Shown: positions 46,801 to 60,125 of the stretch, piece by piece
Position numbering within the stretch: position 1 is the first letter of the stretch
Layout: each line of letters starts with the position of its first letter
Origin: Pelodera strongyloides
Taxonomy: Eukaryota > Nematoda > Chromadorea > Rhabditida > Rhabditidae
Direction: 5' to 3'
Assembly (NCBI GenBank): GCA_036852015.1
Contig: JAANDG010000290.1
Span: forward strand, 1 to 64,000
DNA: 64,000 nucleotides
The notes under the pieces: generated by a model
Told to the model about the DNA's origin: nothing
Databases searched by the model: none
What the model saw: only the letters and a program-made list of their open reading frames with translations
Program-made: the position numbers and the translations under genes

Positions 46801-48889
46801 TAAAGAAATTTGTTTTCATAATTTGACTAACAGGCAATAGTAGAATTAAATAATAGCGTTCAGTGAAGAATACATCGCATCTAACAAGATACAGTCCCCC
46901 TTTTTTGAAAGCAAACATCTGGAAAGGTAATTATGGAAGAGGTTACCTGAGATAATGAAGGTCGGATATTTCCTTGAGACACAACCAACAGAATTCGGCC
47001 GAGCACATTGCACACACCATATGATTGCAAGAACCGTCGTCCATTTTCACTATGTAAGTGCGACACCGAGGACAGGCCTTGATATCACCGGCTGAAAAGA
47101 GCCAATTGATATAAACAACTCTGGCTCTAGGAGTTAAAAGATATATTAGAGGGAAATCTGAACAGAAGGATATACAAGGAAATTTTCTGGTTGATGATCG
47201 TCTATGCTATGCTAAGCGATTTGAATAAAAATGTGGACTGTAAGGCCTCTATCTTTCGTTTTCACTAATTTGATTGTAAACACTAATTACAACATATTTG
47301 GAGAACAACTTTTTTTCTCGATAAAATGAAGTTGCTCTAATCCCTTGGGACAGAATTGAATGAATCTATGTGAAAGTAATCGAGATAATTGCAAAATTTT
47401 AAAAGGAAAAATAATCTCGCCGCCCATGGAAACATTTTAATCCGAAAGAGTGGAGGGATAATTCGCTCCAAGTGATTAAAATCAAAAAGGCAGACTGCAT
47501 CTGATCGGCTTTGGTGTAAGGAGATCAGCTATCTGTTTGCTCCATGTTAAAGTCGTCGTCAAATTAGATGTGAGCTCAAATCAGAAGAAACTGCAGGGTG
47601 AAATAGGTAACAATAACAAACTCAACATGTTGCAAGTCGATATGCAAAAAAATAAGCTAACATAACTGTACAGCGCATTCTTAAAACATACAGTATAATA
47701 AACAGGGAAATAACTGACGTTTTAGTTGCGTATCAATGCTGCCCGAGTTGAGTCGTTGCAGTCGAAACTTGTTGGGACCCCGTTGCCGGCGAGCCTCATC
47801 ACATGTTTGATTGGCATGCCAAACACCCTGCAAGTAAAATTCATGATACACTATTATTCTCATTTTCTTCCCCGTTTTTTTAATTGACAAGAACTGAGGA
47901 CATTACTAGAACGTTCACCAAAATATGAGACGTTACACCAAAAGAGCAAACGTATCAACAAGTAAGTTAACAAGAAAAAATACACGTAAAAGTAATGGCA
48001 AGAAGTGGTTTTACCTTGCAGTGGTAGCAGAATAGAGTTCCACACTCGTCCCTAGCACATTTCAATTGTGGACACGCAGCACATCCACTTGCGATCACAG
48101 CGTATTGACAATCCGGGGCCGGACAGAAACGGGTATCTGGTTCGGTCATCAGAAACCTGCAATCATTTTACTTGATCGTAACGAATACACAATACCTTGG
48201 ATTTGCAAAAAAAAACCTGTCCACAGACATAATATAAAGAAACGAAACTAAAATAACATATAAGAACAAAGACAAACCTTCGCAAAGAGAATTGTTCGTA
48301 TTTCTCGATGAGTGCAGTTCTACCACCTACAAGAAGGGCGACATCGGAGGGGTGAAGATGTGCGGAACATTCGGGACAAGTCACCTCGACGCGGTTCTCC
48401 ATGATTTCCAATTCGACATACTGAATGAGTAATGGGATTAGATGGTGGTAAACGGAAGCAAGATCTAGTAGATTGGTATCACGTTGCCAAACATCAGCGG
48501 TAGTCAGCTAAGATTATCAATGGCACTGCAATGGGACTGTCATAAATTGGAGAAAGGTGAGGTTGGATTGTTCTGTTACTAACCTGCATCAAACAGAGTC
48601 GACAACTTCGATGATTGCATCCTATCAACTTGGGAAAGTTGTGAATAGGCTGTCGCATATAACACAACGGACACTCGCGCATCTGAAAGACATTAAGTCC
48701 AGTTAAACATCATTTGGAGCTCTTTTATGTTGGCAAAATAAATAATAAGCCAATATGCAGCATATGCAAAGCAAAAAAAAGAGCACGAACCTTCTTGCCG
48801 TTTTGGTCGATAATTTCGCCATCGTTAATGAGTAGGGGATCATCACTGGAGTCAGTCGCTTCCACACTGCTTGACTCGAGATCGTTCAT
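43840..48889 (-). CDS. RNF19: RNF19-type RBR E3 ubiquitin ligase, complete
   Basis: Sixteen exons join in frame to 682 residues: 48791-48889, 48584-48682, 48278-48420, 48015-48156, 47719-47827, 46947-47091, 46599-46758, 46373-46475, 46072-46215, 45610-45783, 45274-45359, 45068-45177, 44848-44949, 44561-44652, 44180-44363 and 43840-43996. RING1 is [17 protein letters not shown] with NHRSC; the IBR has [20 protein letters not shown] and FCYHC; RING2 has [20 protein letters not shown], whose SC carries the expected catalytic cysteine, and FCWLC. Two membrane segments follow [10 protein letters not shown] ([40 protein letters not shown]), then the conserved [15 protein letters not shown]. The RNF19A/B (Dorfin) layout is complete. 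The long Ser-rich tail is less conserved. Expected at the ER membrane, transferring ubiquitin through a thioester. Confidence 0.93.
45929..46001. other. Perfect 31-bp inverted repeat in an RNF19 intron
   Basis: Arms 45929-45959 and 45971-46001 (starting aattgtgcatactataaaat) are perfectly complementary with an 11-base loop, bordered by ATT/TTA simple repeats. A small MITE or other palindromic insertion. Confidence 0.9.
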
Positions 48890-51800
48890 TGCGAACCTGG
48901 AGCATTAGTCCGCATTGGATTCAGAACCATATTTGGCAAGTTGCACATAAAGAACTCATATTTACTTAGTTCACAAAGTTAGTTTCGTTTTCTTTTAACA
49001 TTCAATGATCTAACAATCGGCAATTAACAAGCAGACAAAACGTTACAATAAACTCAAGCGCAAGGGATTTTGGGCCAGCGAGCACGAGCGAATGAGAACT
49101 GATACACTCACTATATGTTTGATAAAACAGCCATTGAAACATTTTGGTGTTGCGCCATTGTATAGCTGATAAGTTAACAATCATTATAGTTAACGCACCA
49201 GCAAGCATGATGAAATGGGCTATGACTAGTGAATATGAAATGCGGACATTATTGCGGAGACTCAGGAAATCAATGGTCCTATCTAATCACAGAGACGGCA
49301 GTCTTATCACTACTAAATAGTTCCACAACACTCCGCCATAAAGGAACATGCGTTCGTTTATTTTCGACAACTGTGCAACCGGCGGCGCGGAAAAAGTATG
49401 CCACAAAATATGCACTCGCAAAATGTGCGATGACAAATTTCTTCATACCAAAAGAACACCGTAGGTATCTTCCCACCTCCTATTCGATATGTTATGCGAG
49501 GAAAGACTGAAATTGCGAAGATCCCCACTACTGTGACTATCCGCACCACACGACGTTCGAGCTCTGAAAGATGAAGACTGATTATTCATGTTGGAATATA
49601 CTGTCAGGATTGAAGGCATGTACTACGACTAGTTCTACAACCTTATAAGGAGAAATAGGAATATTTTTATAGTGTACTCCAAAAACGGACTGGAGAAATG
49701 TATGCGCTCGACTAGACGCAGCTGCTAAATTTAGCTTTGACATCGTCTCGACAGCGGAAAAATACCAGGACTTTGCCGTTCCATGTTTATATTCTTTCTA
49801 ACTAGCACTGAATTTGAGCACTGTGGTCCACATATTTTGTGGGAGCAAATAACAAAAGAGCAATCGATTCTTATGGTCAAAATTCGGCACTGAAATTTGC
49901 AACATCCAAGAAGTGGAGGAGTCAAAATTGGTATGGCTAAGGAAATGTTGTAAATATAACTAGTGGTGAGGAAAGTGACATTGGCTTCGAAACTTTGCCC
50001 GATTTCTATGCGTATCGTAATGTTATTACACCAAAGGGATAGTTTTTCATGTTGTGAATCATTGTTGGTGTGGTGCGAAGGGGGTCCTTTGATAACACGC
50101 AGCGACGCATGCATATTACGATAAAACCGTTAAACTCAGACCAAAAACCATCTTCGGAACATTCAGACAGGACCGTATTCGGTAACATAACAACAAATCT
50201 CAAATTGTGATAGAAATGAATAAGTGGGGCTGATTGTTTTATTAGGAAGATCCGCAAGACATAGTAGGGCAGTTGATGTGAACTCAAAATATCTAGTAAG
50301 CAATACATTAGCTCATCATTTATTTGAAGTGCTGATAACAAATGGGCGTCAATATGTTCCAAGCAATTGTGATAAAGGACTGCTGAGCGAGAAAATTTTG
50401 TCAAGGAAAAACTGTAGCAATAAAATGGGTGCCTGTCTAACTGTCCAGTACGGATTCTGGCTAGATGTGACATCTGGTACCTTTCCCCACGGGAAACTCT
50501 ATATGGGATCCTCGGTAACATATGGTAGCATTACGCATTTTGTCCTTTGGGCACATATGTACATGCCGCTGAGAATTTGTCAATTAAAGCAGATAACTTA
50601 CTCTTTATAACTAAAAAGATGCGTACACGTAATTGAGTACAAGTTTCATAAAAAGGAGATTTATACAAAACAGGCAAACTCCTGTGGGGAATTGACAGCA
50701 TCGCATTTATGTTTGGGTTTACTCAACATAATTGTTTGCTTAAGTGCTCAGCCAGTTGGCACAAATGAGGCATGATTTTGAACCGCGTTTGCATTGCTCT
50801 GGGGATGGTAGGTGATTCCTAGCTAACATTCGAAATTATGAAAGATAAACTTTATATCTACATGCAAACTATTAAGTGAAGCCTAGAAAATGAAAACTAT
50901 TCTATTTTTAAACAGTTCTTTTAGCTCAAATTCACTAACGTAATAATGCACGTAGTCTCGCAACCAATAGAAAATAAGTAGGAGAAATTAGTATAGAAAT
51001 GGGAATACTACAGTCCGGTCGCGGAATACCAAAGATGGCGCGAAAGCGAAAACACAAAAAAAACGTGTTTATTTTCCAAACGGGAAGTTGGGTACCATTG
51101 AGTTCTTCTCTTTAGAGACCAGAAAGGTGTACAGTTTCGCATGGAGAGCTGGGGAAGGAGGGTGAAAAGACCTAGCAAAGTCCTGCACGGAAATGAATAT
51201 TCAGGTTATGTAGGTACTGACTACAGTCGACAGACATACTCAAATACATGAAAAATAATAAACTAATGTGATATAACGCATTTTTTTTCAAAACAGAATC
51301 ATTGACTGGAGTAAAGGAACAGCGAAATATAAATCAGCTAACAATAAGCAAGCTCAAAACTAGTCACCGCATGTCAGTCAAGTCGCAAGCAAAATCGATC
51401 CTAGCAATTATCGCATTTGGCAAAGCTTGCTCGGGGGCGATTATGAGCGAATGAATTACACACACTATGCGCATATGTCAAACAGTATACGTTCACTTCC
51501 CAAGAACCTACTGCAATTGAGTTTAACAGACTGTCCTTCTTCACCTGCAAAATTATGATCCAAATCAAGGATGAAACAGGAACAAAACTTATAAGAAAAT
51601 GGTATAGTGGTATAGGACACTGCGAACATGTGCAATAGTAGTTCCAGAGAATCAATTTACTTGTGAGTGTGCACCGTGCACATTATCAAGTAGAATGTGT
51701 CGTGAAAGCTGTAGTTATGGCTAGTAATTCCCATAATGGCCAGGTGCTTTTTGAACATTAAAGATAATTAACAGTCTATTTCGCATGAGGAAGAGTATAG

Positions 51801-53780
51801 TATGAACTACGGTTAAATTTGTGTGAATTCAAGAAAAGAGTGATCTCAATAAAAATAGAGTTTGATGTACGAGAACTTTTCTGCATCAATGGCTCAACAT
51901 TAATTGACTGAAAACGTTGGGCGATAAAGAAAATCGAAGTTGGTCTATTGCGTAAGAAAACAAGGAAAGTATTATACGGTAAGGAACAAAATAATGCCAG
52001 ACAACAAACTCGTAATGCTCGTAGTTTTTACGAAATGTATCTAATATATTAGAAGTTACGCAAGCGGTTGATTGCGTAACAATTAGCATATCACTTGTAG
52101 TGCAAAACGCGTGCCAGTTTTGTGCAAGCGCTGCGCGTTTTGGATCATCAAGAAAGAACCTGTTGCGCAAAGCACTACCGGAATATCGACCCTTTGGGAA
52201 GCATTTGCCTAACCCATTGTGGCTTTTGGATAGACATCAAGACTAGATACCAAAAGCCGCAATCTGCGAACACTGTTTTCTCTCATTTCACTAGACAAAA
52301 AAACAAAGACACGTTTTGAGCGCCGCTTACATTTGTCATGCCGTTACGGTTTTGAAATCTAATAATGAAAAAACAATGACAACGACAAGGACTATCATTT
52401 CGCTCATATGTTTTTCCGACAGAAAGCCAGACAAAAAAGGAAGGAACAAATGGTTATTTTCCACAAAAGGAACTGAAAATGCTTGGCAACGGCTAAAGGA
52501 TTTCTGAGCGTCTGACATAAACATTTAAATTTTCGAATACTTTAAGCACGTTATTCTTCCATGCTTTGTGATGTTATGTAATCGGCGAGTGCAATCGTTT
52601 TGGAGGAAATCAAAAGCTAACTAGAATTAGAGGCAATGTTTGACTAAAAATGCATCTTTTTTGAAACTTTATACTGATGTGCGTTTTGGCGCTCTGGGGA
52701 AAAGCTGCAGAATTGCGGAATTATGTTTTCCCGCGCAATTGCACGCGGTCTTTTTGCGGCCAAATTGCACGCTGACGTTAATTGAAAGGTAAGGGCGCCA
52801 TTGCAGAATTAAAGCAATGCTGACCGAGCATGCCATATTCAAAGTTAAGCGGTCACTTACGAAAAAATGTCGCTTTGTTGAAGCAAGAGTTCTGTATAAA
52901 GTAGAGGCCAAGAAACTCGGAGAAAAAATTGTAAACATTGCGGAAAAGTATAAGCAAAGTGACTGGAAAAACAACTGCTAGCAAAAAAATGTGTATACCA
53001 AACGACAGACCACCCGGAGCAGGCAAAAACAGTGAGTATAAAACGAAATGTATTGTTCCGCAATCATGTGAAATGTGTACTATCAAACAATGAGATACAA
53101 TAGTTAGATACTACGAGATACTACGGCACCGGAAAATTGGTAATGTGCGCTTGCTAAATTCCTACAAACTGAGGAGCAATGATCAGTACTGGAGTGAAGA
53201 TTTTCCAAAAAAACTATTTGGGACAAGTTGGTTTCAAATGAAAATGTAAGTAAATGAACGAACCGTTCTCTTTGTGCCATTGTTGAGAAGGTAAATAGAC
53301 TGGCCAAACTCAGTCGCGAACCGTTCCATCTAAACTGATAACAGTCAACTTAAGGAATGCAAGTTTGCAAGTGTGTAGATATTTAGCACAAACTCTTGTT
53401 TGAATTCAAGAGCTTTGGGTAAGCGAAAGCTCATGAATTGAAGAGCATTCGCTTACAACAATGCTACAAGAAATAGAATAATAATGCGATGAATTAATTT
53501 ACACTTGTATGTCCAGTAGACAGCTATGAAAGCAAGTCATGTTAGAATAGCCTTCCAGAGGAAATAATGCTGACCATAAGAAGCCACATTTTAAGCTGAC
53601 GGGATTAATGTCTTCCTTTTGCTATCGCTACGTATAAACAATTCAGCATTTGAAAGGCTGATGATGACCGTGTAAATCAGTTAGTGTAAATCGACAATTC
53701 AATAAAAAGCAGACATTTTTTGACCAACTGGAAGGGAATGGGAATGTGTGGAAAAGAAAAACAGTAGCAAGCAAAAAGTT
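48890..53780. other. Large gene-poor interval upstream of RNF19
   Basis: Several 80-170-codon frames occur on both strands (for example 50006-50521 -, 50224-50610 +), but they overlap each other, have no recognisable motifs and no exon-like borders. Nothing is supported. Confidence 0.4.
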
Positions 53781-54218
53781 TCACCTCTTCTTGTGTGGTA
53801 GAACGGAAGAACCCTCACCGGAGCTGGCACGGTCGTCAATGAACTAGAAACGGAAATTCACAAACTAGGCAACAGGTGAATTTACTATAGCTGTTCTTAC
53901 TCTAAAACCTTTTACTTTTAAGTGCACCCGATTATACCACCGAGTCCACAGAAAACGCAGAAACAGTGCATGGGGAGCTTGCAGACAAAATGCTTATAGG
54001 CATCTACTTGACGCCAATGTGTACTGATTGCAGTGCTCCCTTCGGAGGCCCTTAGCTTAAATCCTTTCAGTCGTTTTTAGTTTATCTACGAGCTACGAGC
54101 TTTAAACGGTATGCACTACCTTTCCATCGACGGAAGTGGTCTCTTCCTTGGAAGATGATTCTTCTGGCCCTTCCGCGCATTCCACCACGGTCCCAAGGCT
54201 CTTCTTCTTCGATGACAT
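53781..54218 (-). CDS. Possible small acidic two-exon protein
   Basis: Exon 54120-54218 (MSSKKKSLGTVVECAEGPEE and SSSKEETTSVDGK) and exon 53781-53843 (FIDDRASSGEGSSVLPHKKR, then stop) join in phase 0 across GT/CTAG borders to 53 residues. Composition is Ser/Glu/Lys-rich and probably disordered. It may be the 3' end of a larger gene, because an acceptor-like AG lies just before the ATG. No family recognised. Confidence 0.35.
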
Positions 54219-57200
54219 TCTTCAAACAAAACGTATATAAATGAGACTGTAATAATAAATGGTACATTTATCAAATAGGCAGAAGGAAATGTAATTAAAA
54301 ATTTAGATCGACATTTGCATCACAAACAATCAATAACAGCATTTGCGCATCTTGAATGACAAAAGTCAGAAAACGGGGAGAACAATATGATAGTGGCCCA
54401 TTTATATCTCAACATCACTTAGTTATTCCGTTCTGACAGATGATATACAATTCCATTTCCTGCATTCTTAATCATGCCCTTCCGGTATTGTAGACACCCC
54501 ACTAGTAAATAATTGTGTTATTTATATGGTATTCGTCATGGTTAACCGAACCGAAAGGATCGATTCGACCATTGCGACATACATGTCGGCGATTTTGGTG
54601 TAAAGTGAGGGTTTTGAGCGTGTAAGGAAAGATCCTCTTCATCCTACACTATCATCTGCCAAAAGTTCCTGGTAAGGCAAAATGGACCTGAATAAAGGGC
54701 ACGGAAAAACACGCTGGCTTGCATCTTATAGGTCACAATGCCGTTCTGACAAAATGAAAATTCCTATGGTAAAGAACACCTGTATCTGTAAATTATATAA
54801 AATTTCAGGTGTTAGCTTATTGTTAGCACACTATAGCAGTTCGAAAAAAAGGGAAAGTAAGTTGCAGTTCGTCTCGTGATGCAAATCGTGATGAATGTGC
54901 AACACGCAACATATTTTGAAATTATATGTGTGCGCAGCCCTGAGTCACGATTAATAATTAAACATTGTAGCATTTGATAGGCACTACAATAACAACAGCA
55001 TGCTGGAAAATGTAGCATATTTAGGGATGAATAACGGTAACTTGGTTCTACAAAGCGCACGACTGGCCAAGTACCAAGTAGTTAATGCAATGCATTACAT
55101 TGAACGAAACTAAAACCAAATATGACGAAACACCCAACACTTATTACTTAATCAGACGCAGCATAAAGTAAACACTTCGGGGAAAAAATTGCAAGGCATC
55201 AATTATTGACGCCTAGCACCTGTCAAATTCTCCTAGAGCATCTAGAGAGGGGCATCTTCGAACGAAGAATATATAATTCTGCAGCGCTTAAGGAAGAGAA
55301 AAAGACAGATGCAAAATGATTTGTGAGCTATTGGGCGGATGATTGCTTTCTATCTGAGAAGCTCTCATACAGGAAATTATGCGCATTATTCGTAAAAAAA
55401 ATTTAATGACAGAGTACTGGTTGCCTGAAAACTAAGTTGATATACGGGGTGTAAACGATGTAGTCAATATTGATTGATACTAACTTATGTTTAACAAATC
55501 AGCTGGTCTGCTCCAGCTAGACAATGAACGCAATAGAAGAACGAAACACTAAAGTGTAATCGTAGGGGGACAAAGACGCAGACAGGAGAATATGACGATA
55601 GGCATAGAAAGGAGAGCTGGAAGCGAAGTAACAGTCGATTAGAAAAGAGAAAGAGAGAGAGAAGAGAAGAAAAAGAGAGAGAGACATACAGAGAGAGAGA
55701 GAGAATAGGAGGGAGAAGGAGAGAGAAATAGAAACTAAGGAGAGAGAGAGGCGAGAGAGAGAGAGAGAATAGGAGGGAGAAGGAGAGAGAAATAGAAACT
55801 AAGGAGAGAGAGGTGAGAGAGAGCCTGCTCGAAAACAATCCAGTTGAATCAAAATACAAGCACTTTCTCGTTATTCATGTTTTCCACCGAAACACAGGAG
55901 GAAGTAGGATGCTCATTTTGTGAACAGTGCAATTCAAGTGCTCGTTGCAATTGGAACACATTTTGTTTTTGCCAATTTTGTGCAACTCCTTACAATTAGA
56001 GTATTAGACTAAAAATACTGCCCTGTTAACTAGGACCCGTAACAGTCAGCATTTCTTACTGTCTCGCAACGGACTGGTTACCTTAGCACCAATAAAATAA
56101 AAAATAGTCTTGAATTCATTTGAACCAGAAACGTAATGCAGTTAATATTTTCTTTTCGTTGGTGACTTGGTCACAGTTGGTCGCAAATTGTTGGACATTG
56201 TTTGCATGCTTACAAAGAACCAAAGACCAGCAAAAAATGCGCAACTGCGCAGTTCATGACGAGGGTCCGTTTATATTGATACGCTTTTAATGGTCACAGA
56301 TTCATAAAGTACAATGAGCAAAGGCTAAAAAATAATTACTATTTTTTCCTTTTGCTGACTATCTTTAAGAAATAGATAATTCTCTATCGAAAAACCCGGA
56401 AGACGAGATTGGGTTGTCTCCGACGCAAAAGTATGATGACGCCTTCAGCTCAAGGGTGAGACATTAAAGATGGACGTGCGTTATTAGATTGAAAATGTCC
56501 GCTTCAAGGAGAAGGGGGTGGTTGGACCTAACGGCCGTATAAGGGGGCCTTGGGGGATACAGAGAACCGTGGGGCCATTTATAGGGAAACCAAAAGGAGC
56601 GACCGAGACGGACGGCTGCTGATATCACAGCTCCTTAGACGAACAGCCCGGACCCAACGAAAGAAGTCGAGAAATTGACGAACTGAGGAGAATTGATGGG
56701 ATACATTCGTACATCAACACACGTACGGTGAGCGGGATTTTTGCACACAAGTAAAGTGCGCCATGTTCGGAAGTAAGTTGTTGGAAGTCGCATAAAGTTC
56801 ATGTGGGGGATCTTGACTTGAACTTTCCGAAAATTAGGAGCGAGAGCGACTACCGAAAAAAGACGAAGATACTGGAACGCACATTATTTTGAGCACTCAG
56901 CAAGTAAGACAAATTGGCTGCGTTAATACTTTTCGGGCAACTACTCGCAAAATGGGTTAGACCTCTCCTTCTCCCGGAAGGAAAACGACTGGAAATAAAG
57001 CAAGGGCAATGCAACAGAAAAGAGCTTAGAGGCGCTTGGACCCATTAGGATAAGAGCTCTGAAACTTTTGACGTAGAAGTCCCACACCAACGACATTCTT
57101 CATTCCCATCATTATTCTGATTTTGCTGACGGACGTGAATAAAACTCAAGTGAAGCGTAAACTCATTTGAGGGCGCAAGACCATCCGCTAACTGTATTTG

Positions 57201-59500
57201 GTAGAAGCTACGCAGGGCCAATTAGACAAAAATAAAAGCCTGAAAATGTTTTATACGCTGAGTTTAGAAGTTAGATATCGATCTAGGGGGGGGGGGACGA
57301 TTGACTAATAAATACGTACATTTCGAAATACTAGCAACAAGACAGGCAGAGGGCGCAACGATACGATTACTAACATACATGCCAAATCGGCTAGATATTT
57401 GCTCAATAATACAAAAAGTCATACATAAGAAATGAATGGATATGAACTACTTGATTCAAAGCAATTGGGAAAAACGGCAAAATGAATCTTGTTCTTTTCT
57501 GGCACCCACTTTTCTGTACATTCGTTGGGGAAAGTTCATAATTAGGAGATTACAAGAAGTACGAGCTTCACTAAGTTGAAAATACCGTTAGAATAAAAGG
57601 ACACATCGCCAAAATGCGATGCTCTTCCCGTCCCAGGTACTGTATGCATAACGTTATCGTATACAGTAAAATAAAAGGAACGTAGAATACATTGAAAAGC
57701 TTAGGGACAACTAATATAAGTCAAAATTTGCCTAAAGTCTCGTGTTCTATGCTACAAATCTAGCCTTGGAACACGCACACAATTATAAAATACCATAGAA
57801 CTACATGAAAATTGAGCGCATTACATATTTCAATCAGACAAGTTTCCTAGTTTCTTTTCCAAAAAAATCCAGTAATTTCCGTTGGAAAATGTGACTTTTA
57901 CTAAACAAGCGAGGCTCTGTTTCGCCTTTCGCTAAAAAAAACTGAAAAAAATGCGATTACCGGAATTAGAGGTACAAAGTACATCTGATTTGAAAACTAA
58001 CGTTAAGTAATAATAAATGAAATGAAATGAAATGCAATGAACCCCAGGAAGAGTTGTTCTATTTGCGCGTTGGTAGGTGCAATGCGGGACTCTGCATCGA
58101 TCGGCCACACTCGTCTCGGACCTCTCCACCCTCTAATGTACACGAGTTACAGACTCTCCATCTTCCCTTTCTCCCCTCTCTCCACTTCACCGTGTCCGAA
58201 TTGACGTTCTCTCGCAACCCTTGTGGTCTTTGCATCTCTGTCCCTCCGAATTCAGTAATATGCATGGAAAAATGACACACAATCTCTCCATCTGCGTTTC
58301 TCATTTTCAGCTGATTTAAAATTCAATCAGTCACCGCGTAAATAAATAATTAAAAATCAGTCGGCCAAGTCTGTGACGATGAACCGACGTCTGAAACATT
58401 AGACACATTTTTGCCTGGAACATTCGAAAGGAACATATAATTGTCCAGAAAACAACGGCCACCTGTGACTGAATGTCGATGTCCGAGGACTGCAACGCAA
58501 ACATCTGCGCGCGAAAAATTTGGAATGAAAAGTTTTGTAAAATACCTTTCTGCAGAACATGCAATATACCGAAATTCCACCGTAATTACATGGTGTTTCG
58601 TGAGCCTAATTGCCCGAAAAGGAAATAGAACTAACTTCCGGATTTACGAAAGTCAAGTGTCGATTAATTAGTTGTAGCGGCATGGCAAAGGAAATGAAAA
58701 TATCTTTTTGAAAATATGCCATCGCGAGAAAGGCGTTTAAAATGTTTTGGCAAATGGGGGTTGCAAAATGCACAGCAAAGTTAAACGTCGAGTAAATTGT
58801 ACAGGTTAGAACGAAGAATGTGTTTTGACAGAATACTCACTGGATACGCGCAGCAAAACTAACGCCTCTGATGGGGATAGCAAATATGCCAAAAACCGTG
58901 CATTTTCCTTGAAACTATCAGTCAGTTCATCGTAATTTTGCGTAATTTTGATACATCCGCATTGTAGAAAATCCGCCATAAAAGCGGGGAGAGACCTTTT
59001 TTGTTGAACAAATGGTCCCGTGGCGATCGGTCGTAAAAATGGCTTGTAGATATTCCTGTGTAGTGCCAAGATACGGTAAATTTTTCGATACTTGCAAGGA
59101 AAACGGACCATACTTGCAAACCCCATAATGTGTTTTTCGGGTCAGCATTTTGCACCCAACTCAGAATGCTAATAAAGAGAAAGGCAATATTTTAAAGTGA
59201 TTTTTTCAGATAGTTCGGTTGTGTTTTTGCGTAATCGACAACATAAACGCGAGCAAGCAGAATTTTATTTTCTGACCATGCCTCTTGTACGACGTTACAC
59301 CCTCACACCGTAGCCACAGTTACGTTAGCGTTCAAGCTTGTTTTAAAGAGCTCTCTAACCCACAACCGACTCTTAAGTTATTAAGCAGAATGCTATGTGA
59401 CGCACGCTTGAGAGTTATCTTTGAATATCACTTCTCTGTCAAAATAATGTTTATGAACGGAATTTCGTAGATTCGATTATTGTTTCTTATCCCGCATTAT
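54219..59500. other. Large gene-poor interval
   Basis: No supported gene. It contains a GA-rich tract (55640-55824), a G11 run (57286-57296), a GC-richer island (56380-57000) and a pyrimidine-rich stretch (58040-58270) with overlapping frames on both strands that look promoter-like more than coding. Confidence 0.35.
55640..55824. repeat. (GA)n-rich tract with an internal ~60-bp duplication
   Basis: GAGAGA-type repeat; the block containing aataggagggagaaggagag and aaatagaaactaaggagaga occurs twice in tandem. Confidence 0.9.
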
Positions 59501-59514
59501 CATATTACCAGCCG

Positions 59515-60125
59515 TTCGAAGAGCCCTACGGGCTCTTCTCCGACTGGAGGAATCGGCCTTCGGCCGATTGTTACCCTAATTAAAAAAAAAGGAATTTCTT
59601 CAAAAAAGATGTTCATTTACGTTTATGTTGGAACGTATAATATGGTTCTCGACTTCATGCAAATTTGCAAATTTGCTAATGCAATTGCTCTTCTATCTCC
59701 TATAAGATCCTCCTCCCATAAGCTAGCATAGCTCAACAGGTAGAGCGTTGGACTGTGAATCGAGAGATTGTGGGCTGCTGTGGGTTCGAATCCCGCCAGC
59801 GGCAATGATTTTGTATGCTCTTTCGATCGAAGAATTTTCTTTATGAAGGGATTTCGTTGTGCACATAAAAACAAACCCGTGACAAACTCTTCTCCTTTAT
59901 ATAATAAGATATACCGGCTAAATGTGGAAAAAAAAGACTTAACATGCTCCATCAGGGATGAGATCTCACTTTCAACTAATGCCAATAAACAACCAGTTTT
60001 GGATTTTAAAATTGATGAGGTCATTCTTTTCGACGATATATCTTTCTTTTACCTCAGCAGGATTACAGATAAAAAAACCAAATGTGGAAACCAAAAAGAG
60101 CTAGCTCGTTGCGCGAGCTAGCTCC
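59515..60125. other. Segment with GC-rich hairpins and a bacterial/organelle-like tRNA remnant
   Basis: Three perfect GC-rich hairpins bracket the segment: gaagagccc-tac-gggctcttc (59518-59538), aatcggcc-ttc-ggccgatt (59551-59569) and gagctagctcg-ttgcg-cgagctagctc (60098-60124). Between them is a degenerate tRNA-His-like sequence. Such paired short GC hairpins are known from fungal and algal mitochondrial genomes; the source here is not established. Confidence 0.4.
59722..59804 (+). tRNA. Degenerate tRNA-His-like (GTG), probable pseudogene
   Basis: D-arm TAGCTCAACAGGTAGAGC, anticodon loop CTGTGAA (GTG) and T-arm GTGGG-TTCGAAT-CCCGC are clear and closest in form to bacterial/organellar tRNA-His. 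The acceptor halves (gctagca, cagcggc) hardly pair, the anticodon stem has a mismatch, and extra bases lie between the anticodon and T arms. It is therefore not a normal nuclear tRNA. Confidence 0.4.

Noticed and set aside
50006..50610. Overlapping 171-codon - and 128-codon + frames
   Set aside because: They overlap on opposite strands, have no recognisable motif and no splice signals that connect them to other exons.
58059..58304. 81-codon - frame in GC-richer DNA
   Set aside because: The + strand is equally open here; the pyrimidine-rich composition explains both, and no exon borders or family were seen.
59768..60121. 117-codon + frame and its antisense 133-codon frame
   Set aside because: Both run through the tRNA-like sequence, a common source of false proteins.
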